DNA from: JANNPJ01 sp965200525
Lineage (GTDB): Bacteria > Actinomycetota > Actinomycetes > Actinomycetales > Kineosporiaceae
Reading direction: 5' to 3'
Length of the DNA: 64,000 nucleotides
NCBI GenBank assembly: GCA_965200525.1
Contig: OZ241368.1
Span: 7,254,001 to 7,318,000, forward strand
Shown: piece after piece, positions 40,949 to 49,905 of the stretch
How positions within the stretch are numbered: the first letter of the stretch is position 1
Layout: every line of letters begins with the position of its first letter
The notes under the pieces: model-generated
Seen by the model: the letters and a program-made list of their open reading frames with translations, nothing else
Databases searched by the model: none
What the model was told of the DNA's origin: nothing
Program-made: the position numbers and the translations under genes

Positions 40949-43318
40949 TCATGCCGGCCCTGGTCCCGGCGAGCCAATCGTGTTCATCGGCAAGGTGGCG
41001 ACCACCTCGTGCCAGTCGTCCTCGATTGAGCTGACAAAGGTCCCCCCCACGGCCTCGACCCGCTCGGCAAGGTCAGTCAGGGTATCGCTGGCCGGCGCAG
41101 AAGCCAGGACATGCGCGCCCGCACCGTCGTGCATCACGGCCATCTGCACCCGGCAGCCGTCGTTCTCTTGCATGTCGCCGCCCACGAGGGCCAGATCGAC
41201 GGTGCAGTGCTTGGCTCCCTTGTCGCGCAGCAGGTGAGCCAGGGCCTCGCGCAGAATCATGCTGAGGACTGCTTCGATGACCTCCGGCAGCATGGTGACG
41301 CGCAGATCGGTCCTCATTTCGATGCCGGCCGCTCTCAGGGCCGGGGCGTTCAGATCGAGCTCGGCCGCCAGGGACGTGTTGCGGTAGCCGCTGGCCGCAG
41401 CACGCACGTTGGCGACCGCCCGCCGGGCACACCCCAGCACCTGCGCCATTTCGGTGCGCGCCCGATCGGGCGAGCGCGGCAACAGGCGGTAGGCCAGTTC
41501 GCTCTTCACCGACATCGCCGAGAGGTCACGCCCAAGGCCCGCGTTCAGCTCCTGCGCCACCCGCAGGCGGCTCTGGGCCACCGCCAGGCGAGCTAACTCC
41601 CGCCGGTAGTTCTCTATCTGGGCCAGCATCTGCGCGAGCAGTCCCAGTCCGTACAGGACGAGTCCGGTCACCACGGTGGAGATGGTCAGGTAGGCCAGCC
41701 ATTCGGGGCGGCTGTCCTGCGTGGCGGCCACCGCGGCCGGCACCGCCGCGACGGCGACGAATCCGGCCCAGCGCCAGGGGCCGAATCCCAGGAGCAGCAC
41801 CGATCCGGCCACGAACCCGCCCATCGACCCCCAGGGCTGCGTGATCCAGATCAGCGGCACGAACGCGGCGGCCGCCTGGGTCAGCACGCTGGCGGTCCGC
41901 AACCACCCAGGCCACTGCGGTAGCCGGCCCAGCGACATGGTGATCTGCAGTCCCACGGAACAGAGCACCCCGAGGATCAGGGCTCCAGCCCCGATGGCGC
42001 CCGGATCGCTCGGCAGGACGTTGATGAGCAGCAGCCCCCCGTACCCCGTACACACAACGGCCACGATCAGCCGGGCGATCCGCACATGCCATTGGGGGGC
42101 CTCGCGCGGCAGTTGCACCGGGACCGCTCTCGGGGACAGCGGCTCCGCGGCGGCACCGACTGGCGGGTGGAGCGCGACGGAGGCCGTGACGGTGAACAGC
42201 TCGCCCCGGGTCAGGACGTCCAGGCCGCCACCAGCGCCGCGCAGGCGCTGAGCGAGATTCTCCAGGCCGGATCCGTCCGTCAGCCGCACGGACCCCGTAG
42301 AACCATCCACGCCGTCGTTACTCACCTTGAGGAACATCTGTGCGTCCTCTTGCCAGACCTGGATCTGCACGAGCTGGGCCTTGGAGTGGCGCAGGATGTT
42401 GGTCACAGCCTCGCGCAGGACAATGGCGAGCACGGTCTGCAGTTCGGGGCCCATCTCGGTGTCCAGGCCTTCGCTCCGCACCGCGATCTCCGCGGCGGTG
42501 AGCATCGATTCGACCGAGTCTCCCTCGTCGGCCAGGCTCATGGCTCCGTAGCCGCCGCTGACCTGCCGGACATCGGCCAAGGCGCGGCGGGCCACGTCGA
42601 GGACATCCTGGACTTCCTGGCGGGCACGGTCAGCGGCCTCCGGCAGCAACCGGTAGGCCAGCTCGCTCTTGAGCATCATGGCCGAGACGCTGAAGCCAAG
42701 CAGATCGTGCAGGTCGCGCGAGAGTCGCAGGCGCTCGGCGACGACCGCCATCCGGGCAAGGTCGCCACGGGCAGCGTGCACCTCCTCGGCCACCGAGGCC
42801 AGCGAACTGACTCCGTAGACCATCAGCCCGGTCAGGGCGGTGAAGTAGATGCTGTAGAACACATCCGAGGGGACCAGATGGAACGGCAGGAGAGCCAATA
42901 GCAGGGCCACGTTGACACCCACGAAGACCGGCCAGCGAACTCGCCCGCCGATCATCAGTAGCGTGGATCCAGCCAGGAACCCGGAGATGGACCCGGCCTG
43001 CGGCCCCACCCACAAGAAGGGCCCGAAGGTCACGGCGGCCTGGACGCTCAAGGACAGGACCCGTTGCCAAGCTGACCACGAGCGGGCATCCAGGGTGGAC
43101 TGCGCGACCTGCACCACCAGGGCGACTGCGACGCAGGCCACGAAGCCGAGCAATGCGATTCCGCCGAGATCACTGTCCCAGACAGCGATCAAGGTGTTGA
43201 CGACGTAGCCGATCAGGACGGCAGTAATGATGCGGCGCGCCATCCTGGGTGCCGCCATCGCCTGGGGGGCATCAGGAAGGAGATGTTCATCCTGAACGGA
43301 CCGCGACTGTTCGATCAT
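40949..43318 (-). CDS. Tandem (duplicated) sensor histidine kinase, second module degenerate
   Basis: This protein of about 789 residues carries two copies of a NarX/DesK-like kinase module. Each has about six membrane segments, a dimerisation/phospho-acceptor region and an ATPase-like domain. Module 1 keeps His in RLSRDLHDLLGFSVSAMMLK and an N box in LREAVTNILRHS plus GSGLENLAQRL. Module 2 has RVAQELNAGLGRDLSAMSVK, with Asn where His should be, and LREALAHLLRDK in place of the N box, so it is likely a pseudokinase. The shared KSELAYRLLP stretch proves duplication. Several starts are possible up to 43513; the ATG at 43318 just before the first membrane region is chosen without a good ribosome site. 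It should signal to the regulator encoded next. Confidence 0.88.
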   Translation of the reverse strand: MIEQSRSVQDEHLLPDAPQAMAAPRMARRIITAVLIGYVVNTLIAVWDSDLGGIALLGFVACVAVALVVQVAQSTLDARSWSAWQRVLSLSVQAAVTFGPFLWVGPQAGSISGFLAGSTLLMIGGRVRWPVFVGVNVALLLALLPFHLVPSDVFYSIYFTALTGLMVYGVSSLASVAEEVHAARGDLARMAVVAERLRLSRDLHDLLGFSVSAMMLKSELAYRLLPEAADRARQEVQDVLDVARRALADVRQVSGGYGAMSLADEGDSVESMLTAAEIAVRSEGLDTEMGPELQTVLAIVLREAVTNILRHSKAQLVQIQVWQEDAQMFLKVSNDGVDGSTGSVRLTDGSGLENLAQRLRGAGGGLDVLTRGELFTVTASVALHPPVGAAAEPLSPRAVPVQLPREAPQWHVRIARLIVAVVCTGYGGLLLINVLPSDPGAIGAGALILGVLCSVGLQITMSLGRLPQWPGWLRTASVLTQAAAAFVPLIWITQPWGSMGGFVAGSVLLLGFGPWRWAGFVAVAAVPAAVAATQDSRPEWLAYLTISTVVTGLVLYGLGLLAQMLAQIENYRRELARLAVAQSRLRVAQELNAGLGRDLSAMSVKSELAYRLLPRSPDRARTEMAQVLGCARRAVANVRAAASGYRNTSLAAELDLNAPALRAAGIEMRTDLRVTMLPEVIEAVLSMILREALAHLLRDKGAKHCTVDLALVGGDMQENDGCRVQMAVMHDGAGAHVLASAPASDTLTDLAERVEAVGGTFVSSIEDDWHEVVATLPMNTIGSPGPGPA

Positions 43319-44161
43319 GACAGCGCCTATGTCACTCACCGGCACCCATGAATGGGACGCGGGCGTGCTCGGTCGGTCCACATCTTTGCGCCGCCCCAAC
43401 GTCTGATCCATCACCGATCGACACCTACCGCGAATACCCAGCGTCGGTGCAGCCTGGAACCTGCCTCGGTGCGAGCTTACGACTCGCCGGTCCCGAGCGG
43501 CAGTACAATGCATCCATCAATCGGATATTTGCACTGAAAACTATCAGCTAGCCCACACCGGGGCGCAGCGCCTCAGCCAGACTGCCATCCAGTTCACCGG
43601 CGAACTGGGATGCCACCCCCGTGTTGCCTTGATCGACGAAAGGCAGGACGCACCTGACGTGCGGCCGTACGCGCAGATGGGCGCGAATTCGAGCAGATCC
43701 ACCCAGTGATTGAAATCTGTACATCTGCCGGCAGTTGACTGCCCGGACAGCGACCGTGCGCGCCGGCGAACGTGTCGACGAACTGGTTGTTGATCATTTG
43801 ATTTGACCACCACCATCTGGATGATCACCCGCTGCACACCAACACCGAGAACACGTCGTGCCATAAGGATCATTGGAGCCAGACGACAACGATGTCGAAA
43901 CTCCGACTTCGGGCTCGGCGGCCCAACCGGCGCTTCCCGAAGGTGGCCCTTGCCCGCCTCACCCTTCCCCAGAAGGGTTCCCGACTGTTACGCCCCGCCT
44001 GCCGCCGGCAGCAGCAAATTCGCAAGCGCTGATCTACGCCGCAGACTGTTGGGTCGAGAACTGGGGCCGGACGGCGACCCGAGGTCGGCCTCCCGGGTCC
44101 ATCATGCAGGACCACCGCCACCTCGATACGTTCGCTGGGCCGAAGTGGGTAGTTTGACGCT
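43319..44161. other. Intergenic region at the cluster edge, no confident gene
   Basis: About 840 bp of locally lower GC separate the kinase gene from the DinB gene. Several short frames exist on both strands without start signals or recognised families. On the minus strand around 43551-43650 a stretch reads like a real C-terminus (FVDQGNTGVASQFAGELDG, then SLAEALRPGVG and a stop), possibly a remnant of a broken gene. The right boundary of the biosynthetic cluster is placed here. Confidence 0.5.
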
Positions 44162-44650
44162 ATGACCGAAACCCAGCGGCAACCGGTGCCCCGCGAGGAC
44201 GGCGGTGAGCTTGCGACCGCGCTGGCCTTCCTGAACTTCGCTCGCGAGTGCGTGATCAAGAAGGCCGATGACGTGTCGGACGAGGATGTTCGACGCCCCC
44301 TGGTGCCCACCGGCACGTCACTGATCCGCCTCATCCGTCACCTGACCGACGGGGAGTACTACTGGTTCCAGGTGCACCTGCTCGGCGAGGGGGCCGAGCC
44401 CGACTGGGACGCCGCCGAGAGTGACGACCGGCCTCCGGCCCAGATCATCGCCGACTACCGGGCCGCGATCGAGGCCAGCAACCGCGCCATCGCCAAGATC
44501 AACGACCCGAACGCGCTCGCGGTGCGGCCGGTGGACGGACGCCGACTGTCGTTGCGATGGACGATCGCGCACATGACCTCGGAGACCGCCCGGCACGCCG
44601 GTCACGCCGACATCGTGCGCGAACTGATCGACGGCGTCACCGGGCGCTGA
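44162..44650 (+). CDS. DinB/DUF664 family protein
   Basis: This 162-residue protein is a DinB-like four-helix protein of the DUF664 group. The metal-binding His residues fall in LIRLIRHLTDGEYYWF and in the hallmark IAHMTSETARHAGHADIVRE near residue 140. Members bind a metal and some are mycothiol-dependent transferases in actinobacteria. No substrate can be named. It stands alone, convergent with the photolyase gene, 28 bp away, and is outside the presumed cluster. Confidence 0.92.
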   Translation: MTETQRQPVPREDGGELATALAFLNFARECVIKKADDVSDEDVRRPLVPTGTSLIRLIRHLTDGEYYWFQVHLLGEGAEPDWDAAESDDRPPAQIIADYRAAIEASNRAIAKINDPNALAVRPVDGRRLSLRWTIAHMTSETARHAGHADIVRELIDGVTGR

Positions 44651-44678
44651 GGGCGGTCCGCGCTGATCGGCGGGTCGC

Positions 44679-46253
44679 TCACGGCGGGTCGGCGCCCCGC
44701 TGGCCTTCCTGCTCGACGACGGCCTCACGGTCGCGCAACCGGGCCAGGCCGGCCAGCGGGCGGCTCATCCGGTGGTTGGCCTCGAACGCAGGCCGGTTGC
44801 GGTCCAGGAAGGCCCAGTAGCCGGCCGTGAACGGGCACGCCTTCTCGCCCAGGCGCTGTTTCGGGTCATAGACGCAGTCGTGGCAGTGGTCGCTCATCTT
44901 GTTGATGTAGGCCCCACCGGCCGCGTAGGGCTTGGTCATCATCGTGCCGCCGTCGGCGTGCAGGGCCATGCCGACGACATTGGGGACCATGACCCAGTCG
45001 TAACCGTCGACGAAGGTCCGGTGGAACCAGTCCGTGACCGCGACCGGGTCGTAGCCACGCTGAAGCGCCCAGTTGCCCAGCACCATCAACCGCTGGATGT
45101 GGTGGGCCCAGCCGTCCTCGCGGACCGAGCGCAGCGCGTGCGAGAGGCAGCGCGCCTGCACCTGACCGTCGGCGTCCAGGTCGGCGAACCATTCGGGAAG
45201 GGGTTCGCGGGCCCGCGGTTCGTTGCGGTGGCGGTAGTCGTCGCCGAAGTGCCAGTACAGGTGCCAGACGTACTCGCGCCAGCCGACGACCTGGCGGATG
45301 AAACCCTCGGCGCTCGGCAGCGGCGCGTCACCTTCCGCGTAGGCCTGGGCGGCCCGGGTGGCGACGTCGACCGGGTGCAACAGGCCGAGATTCAGCGGCA
45401 CCGACAGCAGCGAGTGAGCCATCCAGCGATCGCCTTCGAGGATCGCGTCCTCGTACGGCCCGAAATCGCCCAGCCGCGTGGTCACGAAGTGCTCGAGGCA
45501 GGCTCGGGCCTCGTCAGCGGTGACAGCGAATCGTCGGGGGCCGTCCTCGCCGAGGAACGCGACGCCGTCCTCCCGCTCCCAGCGGTCCAGATCGGCGCGT
45601 ACCTGCTCGTCGATCTCGTCCTCCGCCGGCCACCAGGGGGGCGCCAGGGCGGTGCTGTCGGCCAGGGTCCGGGTCCGGGGTGGCGGCTGCCGGTTGTCCT
45701 GGTCGTAGTTCCAGCGACCGCCGACCGGTTCGCCGTCCGTCTCGATCAGCAACTGGTGGTGGCGGCGCACCTGCCGGTAGAAGTCCTCCATCAGCAGCCG
45801 TTGGCTGCCCCGGTGCTGGGCCCAGTGGGCGAACTGGGCCTGGCTCACGGCCCAGCCGCGGGCCGGCAGGACCCGGAGGCGACCTGCTTCGGCCAGGGAG
45901 TCGGTCAGCCGACGAGCGGCATAGGTGGTGGGCGCGCAGACCGTCAGGTCAGCGTCGTCCGGCAGGAGCTGCAGGGCCTGGCGGTAGGTGTCGGTGCGCA
46001 GCAACACCGCCTGTTCCCCCAGCTCGGCCGCCCGGTGGCGCAGCGCGGAGAGCACCAGGTGGGCCTTACGCCGGTGAAACCGGCGACGACGGAACACCGC
46101 CTGAGACTCGATCAGCACGGCCGGCTGGCCCGGGGTGTCGAGAAAGTGCGGGCCGAGCTGGTCGGCGAACAACCAGCGACGCCCGCCCGACGCTGGGCGC
46201 CCGAGAGCTTCGGTGGCGATCTCGCCGGCGGTCCGGTGGTCGGTGTTCGGCAC
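44679..46253 (-). CDS. FeS-type photolyase/cryptochrome-like protein (FeS-BCP, PhrB type)
   Basis: This 524-residue protein matches the bacterial cryptochrome/photolyase group with an iron-sulfur cluster, whose members repair (6-4) photoproducts. RWLFADQLGPHFLD at the start, FVTTRLGDFGPYEDAILEGD, QVVGWREYVWHLYW, and the FAD-site and cluster Cys region NKMSDHCHDCVYDPKQRLG then KACPFTAGYWAFL are typical. A further Cys (ARCLSHALRS) is also available as a cluster ligand. It acts in light-driven DNA repair. The first 20 residues are poorly conserved, so the start may be slightly downstream. Confidence 0.94.
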   Translation of the reverse strand: MPNTDHRTAGEIATEALGRPASGGRRWLFADQLGPHFLDTPGQPAVLIESQAVFRRRRFHRRKAHLVLSALRHRAAELGEQAVLLRTDTYRQALQLLPDDADLTVCAPTTYAARRLTDSLAEAGRLRVLPARGWAVSQAQFAHWAQHRGSQRLLMEDFYRQVRRHHQLLIETDGEPVGGRWNYDQDNRQPPPRTRTLADSTALAPPWWPAEDEIDEQVRADLDRWEREDGVAFLGEDGPRRFAVTADEARACLEHFVTTRLGDFGPYEDAILEGDRWMAHSLLSVPLNLGLLHPVDVATRAAQAYAEGDAPLPSAEGFIRQVVGWREYVWHLYWHFGDDYRHRNEPRAREPLPEWFADLDADGQVQARCLSHALRSVREDGWAHHIQRLMVLGNWALQRGYDPVAVTDWFHRTFVDGYDWVMVPNVVGMALHADGGTMMTKPYAAGGAYINKMSDHCHDCVYDPKQRLGEKACPFTAGYWAFLDRNRPAFEANHRMSRPLAGLARLRDREAVVEQEGQRGADPP

Positions 46254-46329
46254 CGGCCCAGCCTGCCCGCTGCCGGCGACGAGCGCGCGCTGACGTCACT
46301 GGCGGCCTCATCGGTTTCGTGCGGGCGGG

Positions 46330-47643
46330 TCAGGCTGCAGGCTGGGCGCTCACCGGGAGCAGCTGAGCCTGCGGGACGGGCGCCGGTGGCCGCGCCGCCA
46401 GCAGCAGGGCGAGGCCCCCCACACACAGCACGACATTGGTGACGTAGGCCCAGCGGAACCCGAACTCCTGAGCCAGGCCGAAGATCGGCCCGCCCAGCAC
46501 GGCACCGATCGGAAAGGAATTCGTGAACAGGGTGGTGGCCCGGCCGGGCCGGCCGGGCAGCATGTCCTGCATGTAGGTGATGCCAAGGCCGTTGACGGCC
46601 GCGATGAACAGGGCGTTCACGATCTGGGCGCCGACCAGCAGCGGCACACCGGTGGCCAGGACGGCCAGCAGCTCGTAGACGACGCCGCAGCAGGCGCCGG
46701 CCACGACCAGCGACCGCAGCCGGATGCGCGTGGTCAGCCAGCCCAGGCCCAGCATGAGGGGAATCTCCAGGAAGGCGCAGAACCCGAGGATCAGGCCCGC
46801 GTCGGCGACCTTGCCCCCGAGGTCACGGCTGACGTAGAGCGGGAGCGCCTGGACGCCGAGCGCCAGCGGGCACTGCAGCAGGACGAACGCGACCACGGTC
46901 AGCCACAGCACCAGCCGGGTCGGTTCCGGCCCGGGACGAACGGCAGGCTCCACGACGACGTCCGAGTCCGATCGCACCGAGGACGGCGGCGGCACCGGGT
47001 CCGAGGGTGGCACCAGGTCTGACGGTGGCTCGACCGCGGGAGCCGAACCCGGCTGCTCCTTCAGGAGGAAGACCGCGACCAGACCGCTCGCGACGTAGGT
47101 GGCCGAGGCCGCCGCGTAGAGCAGGCGGAAGCCCCCGAGGCTGAGCAGGAGGGCGGCCAGCGGCGGCCCGGCCACCCAGGCCAGCGAGAACACGGTCCGC
47201 AGCGCGCTGATGCCCATGGCCGCCCGATCCGGGTCGTCGCGGCTGAGAACCTGCCGGGCGTAGGCGAAGCTCTGGGGATACAGCGCACCCGCGAAGGCGA
47301 ACAGCGTCACCGAGACGGCCAGCAGGACGGCGTATTCGCGCACGAACGCGGCCAGCCCGGTGCCGATCAGGCCGGACAGGGAGGCGGCGATCATGATCTT
47401 TCGGCGGATCGGCCACCGGTCGGACGCGCGCCCGACCAGGGTCGACGAGACCACACCGGCCAGGGGCGTGGCGATCAGGAACGCGGTGACCTCGAGGGGG
47501 CCGGCGTGGACGGCCGTGCTCAGGAACAGTGACAGGAACGGCCCCACCATCGCCGTCGAGATGCCGACCGCGAGGAACACCGCGGCCAGGGGCAGCAGGG
47601 TTCGGCCGACGGACCGTGGGAGCAGATCGGTGTCCAGGGCCAT
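46330..47643 (-). CDS. MFS sugar-efflux-like transporter (SetA family)
   Basis: About 437 residues with 12 predicted membrane segments. The N-terminal LAVGISTAMVGPFLSLFLST and VSSTLVGRASDRWPIRRK loop, and GLGITYMQDMLPGRPGRATT in the second half, resemble SetA/SetB sugar efflux transporters. The central loop between TM6 and TM7 is a Pro/Ser/Val-rich stretch of about 45 residues. The natural substrate is unknown. The ATG at 47643 is chosen because it immediately precedes the first charged segment; an upstream start 27 bp away is possible. It is a single gene not linked to the metabolite cluster. Confidence 0.88.
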   Translation of the reverse strand: MALDTDLLPRSVGRTLLPLAAVFLAVGISTAMVGPFLSLFLSTAVHAGPLEVTAFLIATPLAGVVSSTLVGRASDRWPIRRKIMIAASLSGLIGTGLAAFVREYAVLLAVSVTLFAFAGALYPQSFAYARQVLSRDDPDRAAMGISALRTVFSLAWVAGPPLAALLLSLGGFRLLYAAASATYVASGLVAVFLLKEQPGSAPAVEPPSDLVPPSDPVPPPSSVRSDSDVVVEPAVRPGPEPTRLVLWLTVVAFVLLQCPLALGVQALPLYVSRDLGGKVADAGLILGFCAFLEIPLMLGLGWLTTRIRLRSLVVAGACCGVVYELLAVLATGVPLLVGAQIVNALFIAAVNGLGITYMQDMLPGRPGRATTLFTNSFPIGAVLGGPIFGLAQEFGFRWAYVTNVVLCVGGLALLLAARPPAPVPQAQLLPVSAQPAA

Positions 47644-47724
47644 GGTCGGCCACCCTACGGTGCCGTACATCCGTTCTTCGCCTGCTTTTCCGGCCGCGCC
47701 CGCCGTCCGCCACCTTGCCCACGG

Positions 47725-48156
47725 TCACGGAGTGGCTTCGTGCCCCGCTTGCCCGTGCGTGCGCCGCTGCTCCTTCATCTGGGCCTCGAACAGGTGACGG
47801 CGGCCCTGGAGCAGCTCGTCGCGGGCCGCCCGCTCCGTCTCCCGGAACACCGACCAGTAGCCGTCGTCGTACTCCTCGACGATCTGGAACGTCCATCGTC
47901 CCTGAAGGACGTTTCGGCCGATCAGGTCGCGTTCGATCCGGTCGGCCAGCTGTGGGTGGCCGGCTTCGCGGAGCCCCTGCACCGCCTCCCCCAGGGCCAG
48001 ATCGGCGCCGCCGGTGAGCTGGTGGAACTCGTACAGGTGGCCCCGGGCTCGCTCGACCGTCTCCAGGGCCTCGGACAGCTTGCCGAGCGCCTCGACCGTC
48101 TCCTGGCTCGCGCCGTCCGGAATCTGGTGGTTCTCGTCCGGCCCCTCATCGACCAT
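47725..48156 (-). CDS. Conserved hypothetical actinobacterial protein
   Basis: This 143-residue soluble acidic protein is mostly helical: residues 18-75 look like a helical hairpin (ETVEALGKLSEALETVERAR) and the second half contains VLQGRWTFQIVEEYDDGYW and a basic tail. I recognise it only as a type of small conserved protein of actinobacteria with no known role. There is no signal peptide or membrane segment. The ATG has a TGGAGC site. It has the same orientation as neighbours on both sides but is separated by 80-130 bp. Confidence 0.8.
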   Translation of the reverse strand: MVDEGPDENHQIPDGASQETVEALGKLSEALETVERARGHLYEFHQLTGGADLALGEAVQGLREAGHPQLADRIERDLIGRNVLQGRWTFQIVEEYDDGYWSVFRETERAARDELLQGRRHLFEAQMKEQRRTHGQAGHEATP

Positions 48157-48283
48157 GAGCGTGCTCCAGTTCTTCGTACCGCGTTCACCTTCGTCCGGGG
48201 GCGACAGACCGCCCCGTCGAACCTACCCGGACCGAGCCCGGTGCGCTCGTGTGGACACCCGGGCCCGAACCGGGCGGACGACG

Positions 48284-49072
48284 TCAGGAGCAGATGCTCG
48301 GACCAGGCCCGGCGACCCGGTGCAGGCGGATGGTCAGCGCCACCTGACTGTCCTTGGGCAGGGTCGTGCCGTACCAGCCACCCTTGGCCATGGCCGCCTT
48401 GACCACCGACATCTTGACCAGAACCACCTTGACCTCGTAGTTCTGTCCGACGGAGTCGTCGCGCGACCCGAAGAACTGGGCGCCGCTCCAGTGCGACAGC
48501 TGAGCCGGGTCGTCCCAGCCGACGACCGGCTGGAAATAGCTGTTCTCGTCGTGGTTGACGGTGTTCTTCACCGCCAGCATCAGAGTCTGACCCGAGGGAA
48601 CCTTCGCCGTCCCTGAAAACATCTCGCAGCGGTGCACATCCGCTCCGTTCGCCGGGCTGGCCAGGACGACGCCGTGGGTGCCCTTGGTCGCCGGCCCGGC
48701 CGCACCGGTCGACGTCGCCGTTGTTCCCGGTGTCGCCGACGGAATCCCGAGATCGGCCCCCGGCAGGGGCGGGGTCGTGATGTCGCTGGCGTTGCGGTCC
48801 GGCAGAACCCCGACCAGAGCCGCCAGCCCGAGCAGGAGCGCGAGGCCCCCCGCGGCCACGGCGGCCGGCGCCTCACCACCGGCGAGCCTACGGTCGCCGT
48901 CCATGAATCGCGTTGCCACCAGGACGACCGCGGCGCCGAACACGGCTCCCAGGACCCAGACCTGAGCACTGCCGCCCTGCCAGAGCTGAACCCCTTCGAC
49001 GAACAGCGCCATGACCGAAGCCACGATCACAATGCTGAGAGTCAGCCGACCCGCGTGTTTTTTGGCACCCAT
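48284..49072 (-). CDS. Membrane protein with extracytoplasmic domain, MoxR-operon end
   Basis: This 262-residue protein has three N-terminal membrane helices (residues about 8-26, 37-55 and 70-90), a Ser/Thr/Pro linker (ITTPPLPGADLGIPSATPG) and an extracytoplasmic domain with two Cys (HRCEMFSGTA and the last CS). The family is unrecognised. The ATG at 49072 is better than an upstream TTG at 49084. It is the last gene of a six-gene minus-strand run with MoxR, DUF58 and transglutaminase-like proteins, and its layout resembles the preceding gene product, suggesting a shared envelope function. Confidence 0.75.
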   Translation of the reverse strand: MGAKKHAGRLTLSIVIVASVMALFVEGVQLWQGGSAQVWVLGAVFGAAVVLVATRFMDGDRRLAGGEAPAAVAAGGLALLLGLAALVGVLPDRNASDITTPPLPGADLGIPSATPGTTATSTGAAGPATKGTHGVVLASPANGADVHRCEMFSGTAKVPSGQTLMLAVKNTVNHDENSYFQPVVGWDDPAQLSHWSGAQFFGSRDDSVGQNYEVKVVLVKMSVVKAAMAKGGWYGTTLPKDSQVALTIRLHRVAGPGPSICS

Positions 49073-49110
49073 GTGAAACCCCAATCGGAAGGAGAGAAGG
49101 AAGCAGCGAT

Positions 49111-49905
49111 TCAGAGGGTCAACGACACGTGCCCGGACACCGTGCAGGTGTCGCAGGGTTCGTCCTGATACGCATCGGCCCTGCTGATCAGCTCGACCAG
49201 GTCCGCAGACATGGCGTCCGGGAACTGGGCGACGTACACCTTGCGCTGAGCCGACTTCGGCGAGACGTCGAGGGTGTAGGTCAGGTCGATGTGGTACTTG
49301 CCGGCGGTCTTGAGTTTGGCCTTCGGGTAGAACTCGTCGTCGGTGACCGGGCTGCCGTCGTAGTGCAGCCTCTGCATGAGCCAGTACGAGTTGCCGGATT
49401 TCGGCGGGCGGCGAATCGTGCCCTTCACCTCGATGTGCTCAAGCGCGGGCTGGTCCGGGTCTGCTACGGCGTGGCTCACCTTGACCGTGGCCGCCGGGCC
49501 GTGGTGAGCCTGGTTCGATACCACGAACGGCCAGATCCAGAGACCGGCGGCGCCGAGAAAGGTGGCCACCAGCAGCAGCTGGACGATCAACCCGTCCCGG
49601 GCCGGTAGCGGGCGGCGCCTTCGGGCCTTCGGGCCCGTTTTGATGCCCAAGATGCGTTCACCCAGGGGTGGGCCGGTCGCCCACCTCGAAGCATCAGATT
49701 CGGGCGAGAATTCGTCGCGACTGGTCGCCATGGCCAAGACAGCAGCACCCAGAGTCAGCAGGGCGATGGCAACCACAATCCAGCGGCTCGTTGGCGTGTC
49801 GATGTCGAATTTCTCGAAAGCCACCTGGTTGCCCACGATGCCGGAGACGGTCGACAGCACCGCGGTGCCGATGATGCGCAGATCCTTGGACGCCAGGGCC
49901 ATCAT
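49111..49905 (-). CDS. Membrane protein with extracytoplasmic domain
   Basis: This 264-residue protein has membrane helices near residues 8-27, 42-60 and 105-127, with a basic cytoplasmic loop (GPKARRRRPLPARDG) between the second and third. An extracytoplasmic domain of about 130 residues ends EPCDTCTVSGHVSLTL, with a possible CDTC disulfide. No family is recognised. The ATG at 49905 overlaps the upstream stop (ATGA) and has an AGGAGG site. It belongs to the MoxR operon. Confidence 0.78.
   Translation of the reverse strand: MMALASKDLRIIGTAVLSTVSGIVGNQVAFEKFDIDTPTSRWIVVAIALLTLGAAVLAMATSRDEFSPESDASRWATGPPLGERILGIKTGPKARRRRPLPARDGLIVQLLLVATFLGAAGLWIWPFVVSNQAHHGPAATVKVSHAVADPDQPALEHIEVKGTIRRPPKSGNSYWLMQRLHYDGSPVTDDEFYPKAKLKTAGKYHIDLTYTLDVSPKSAQRKVYVAQFPDAMSADLVELISRADAYQDEPCDTCTVSGHVSLTL

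Noticed and set aside
43544..44165. Several short overlapping frames on both strands
   Set aside because: No start signals, no similarity recognised and inconsistent codon use; at most a decayed gene fragment, noted in the intergenic entry.
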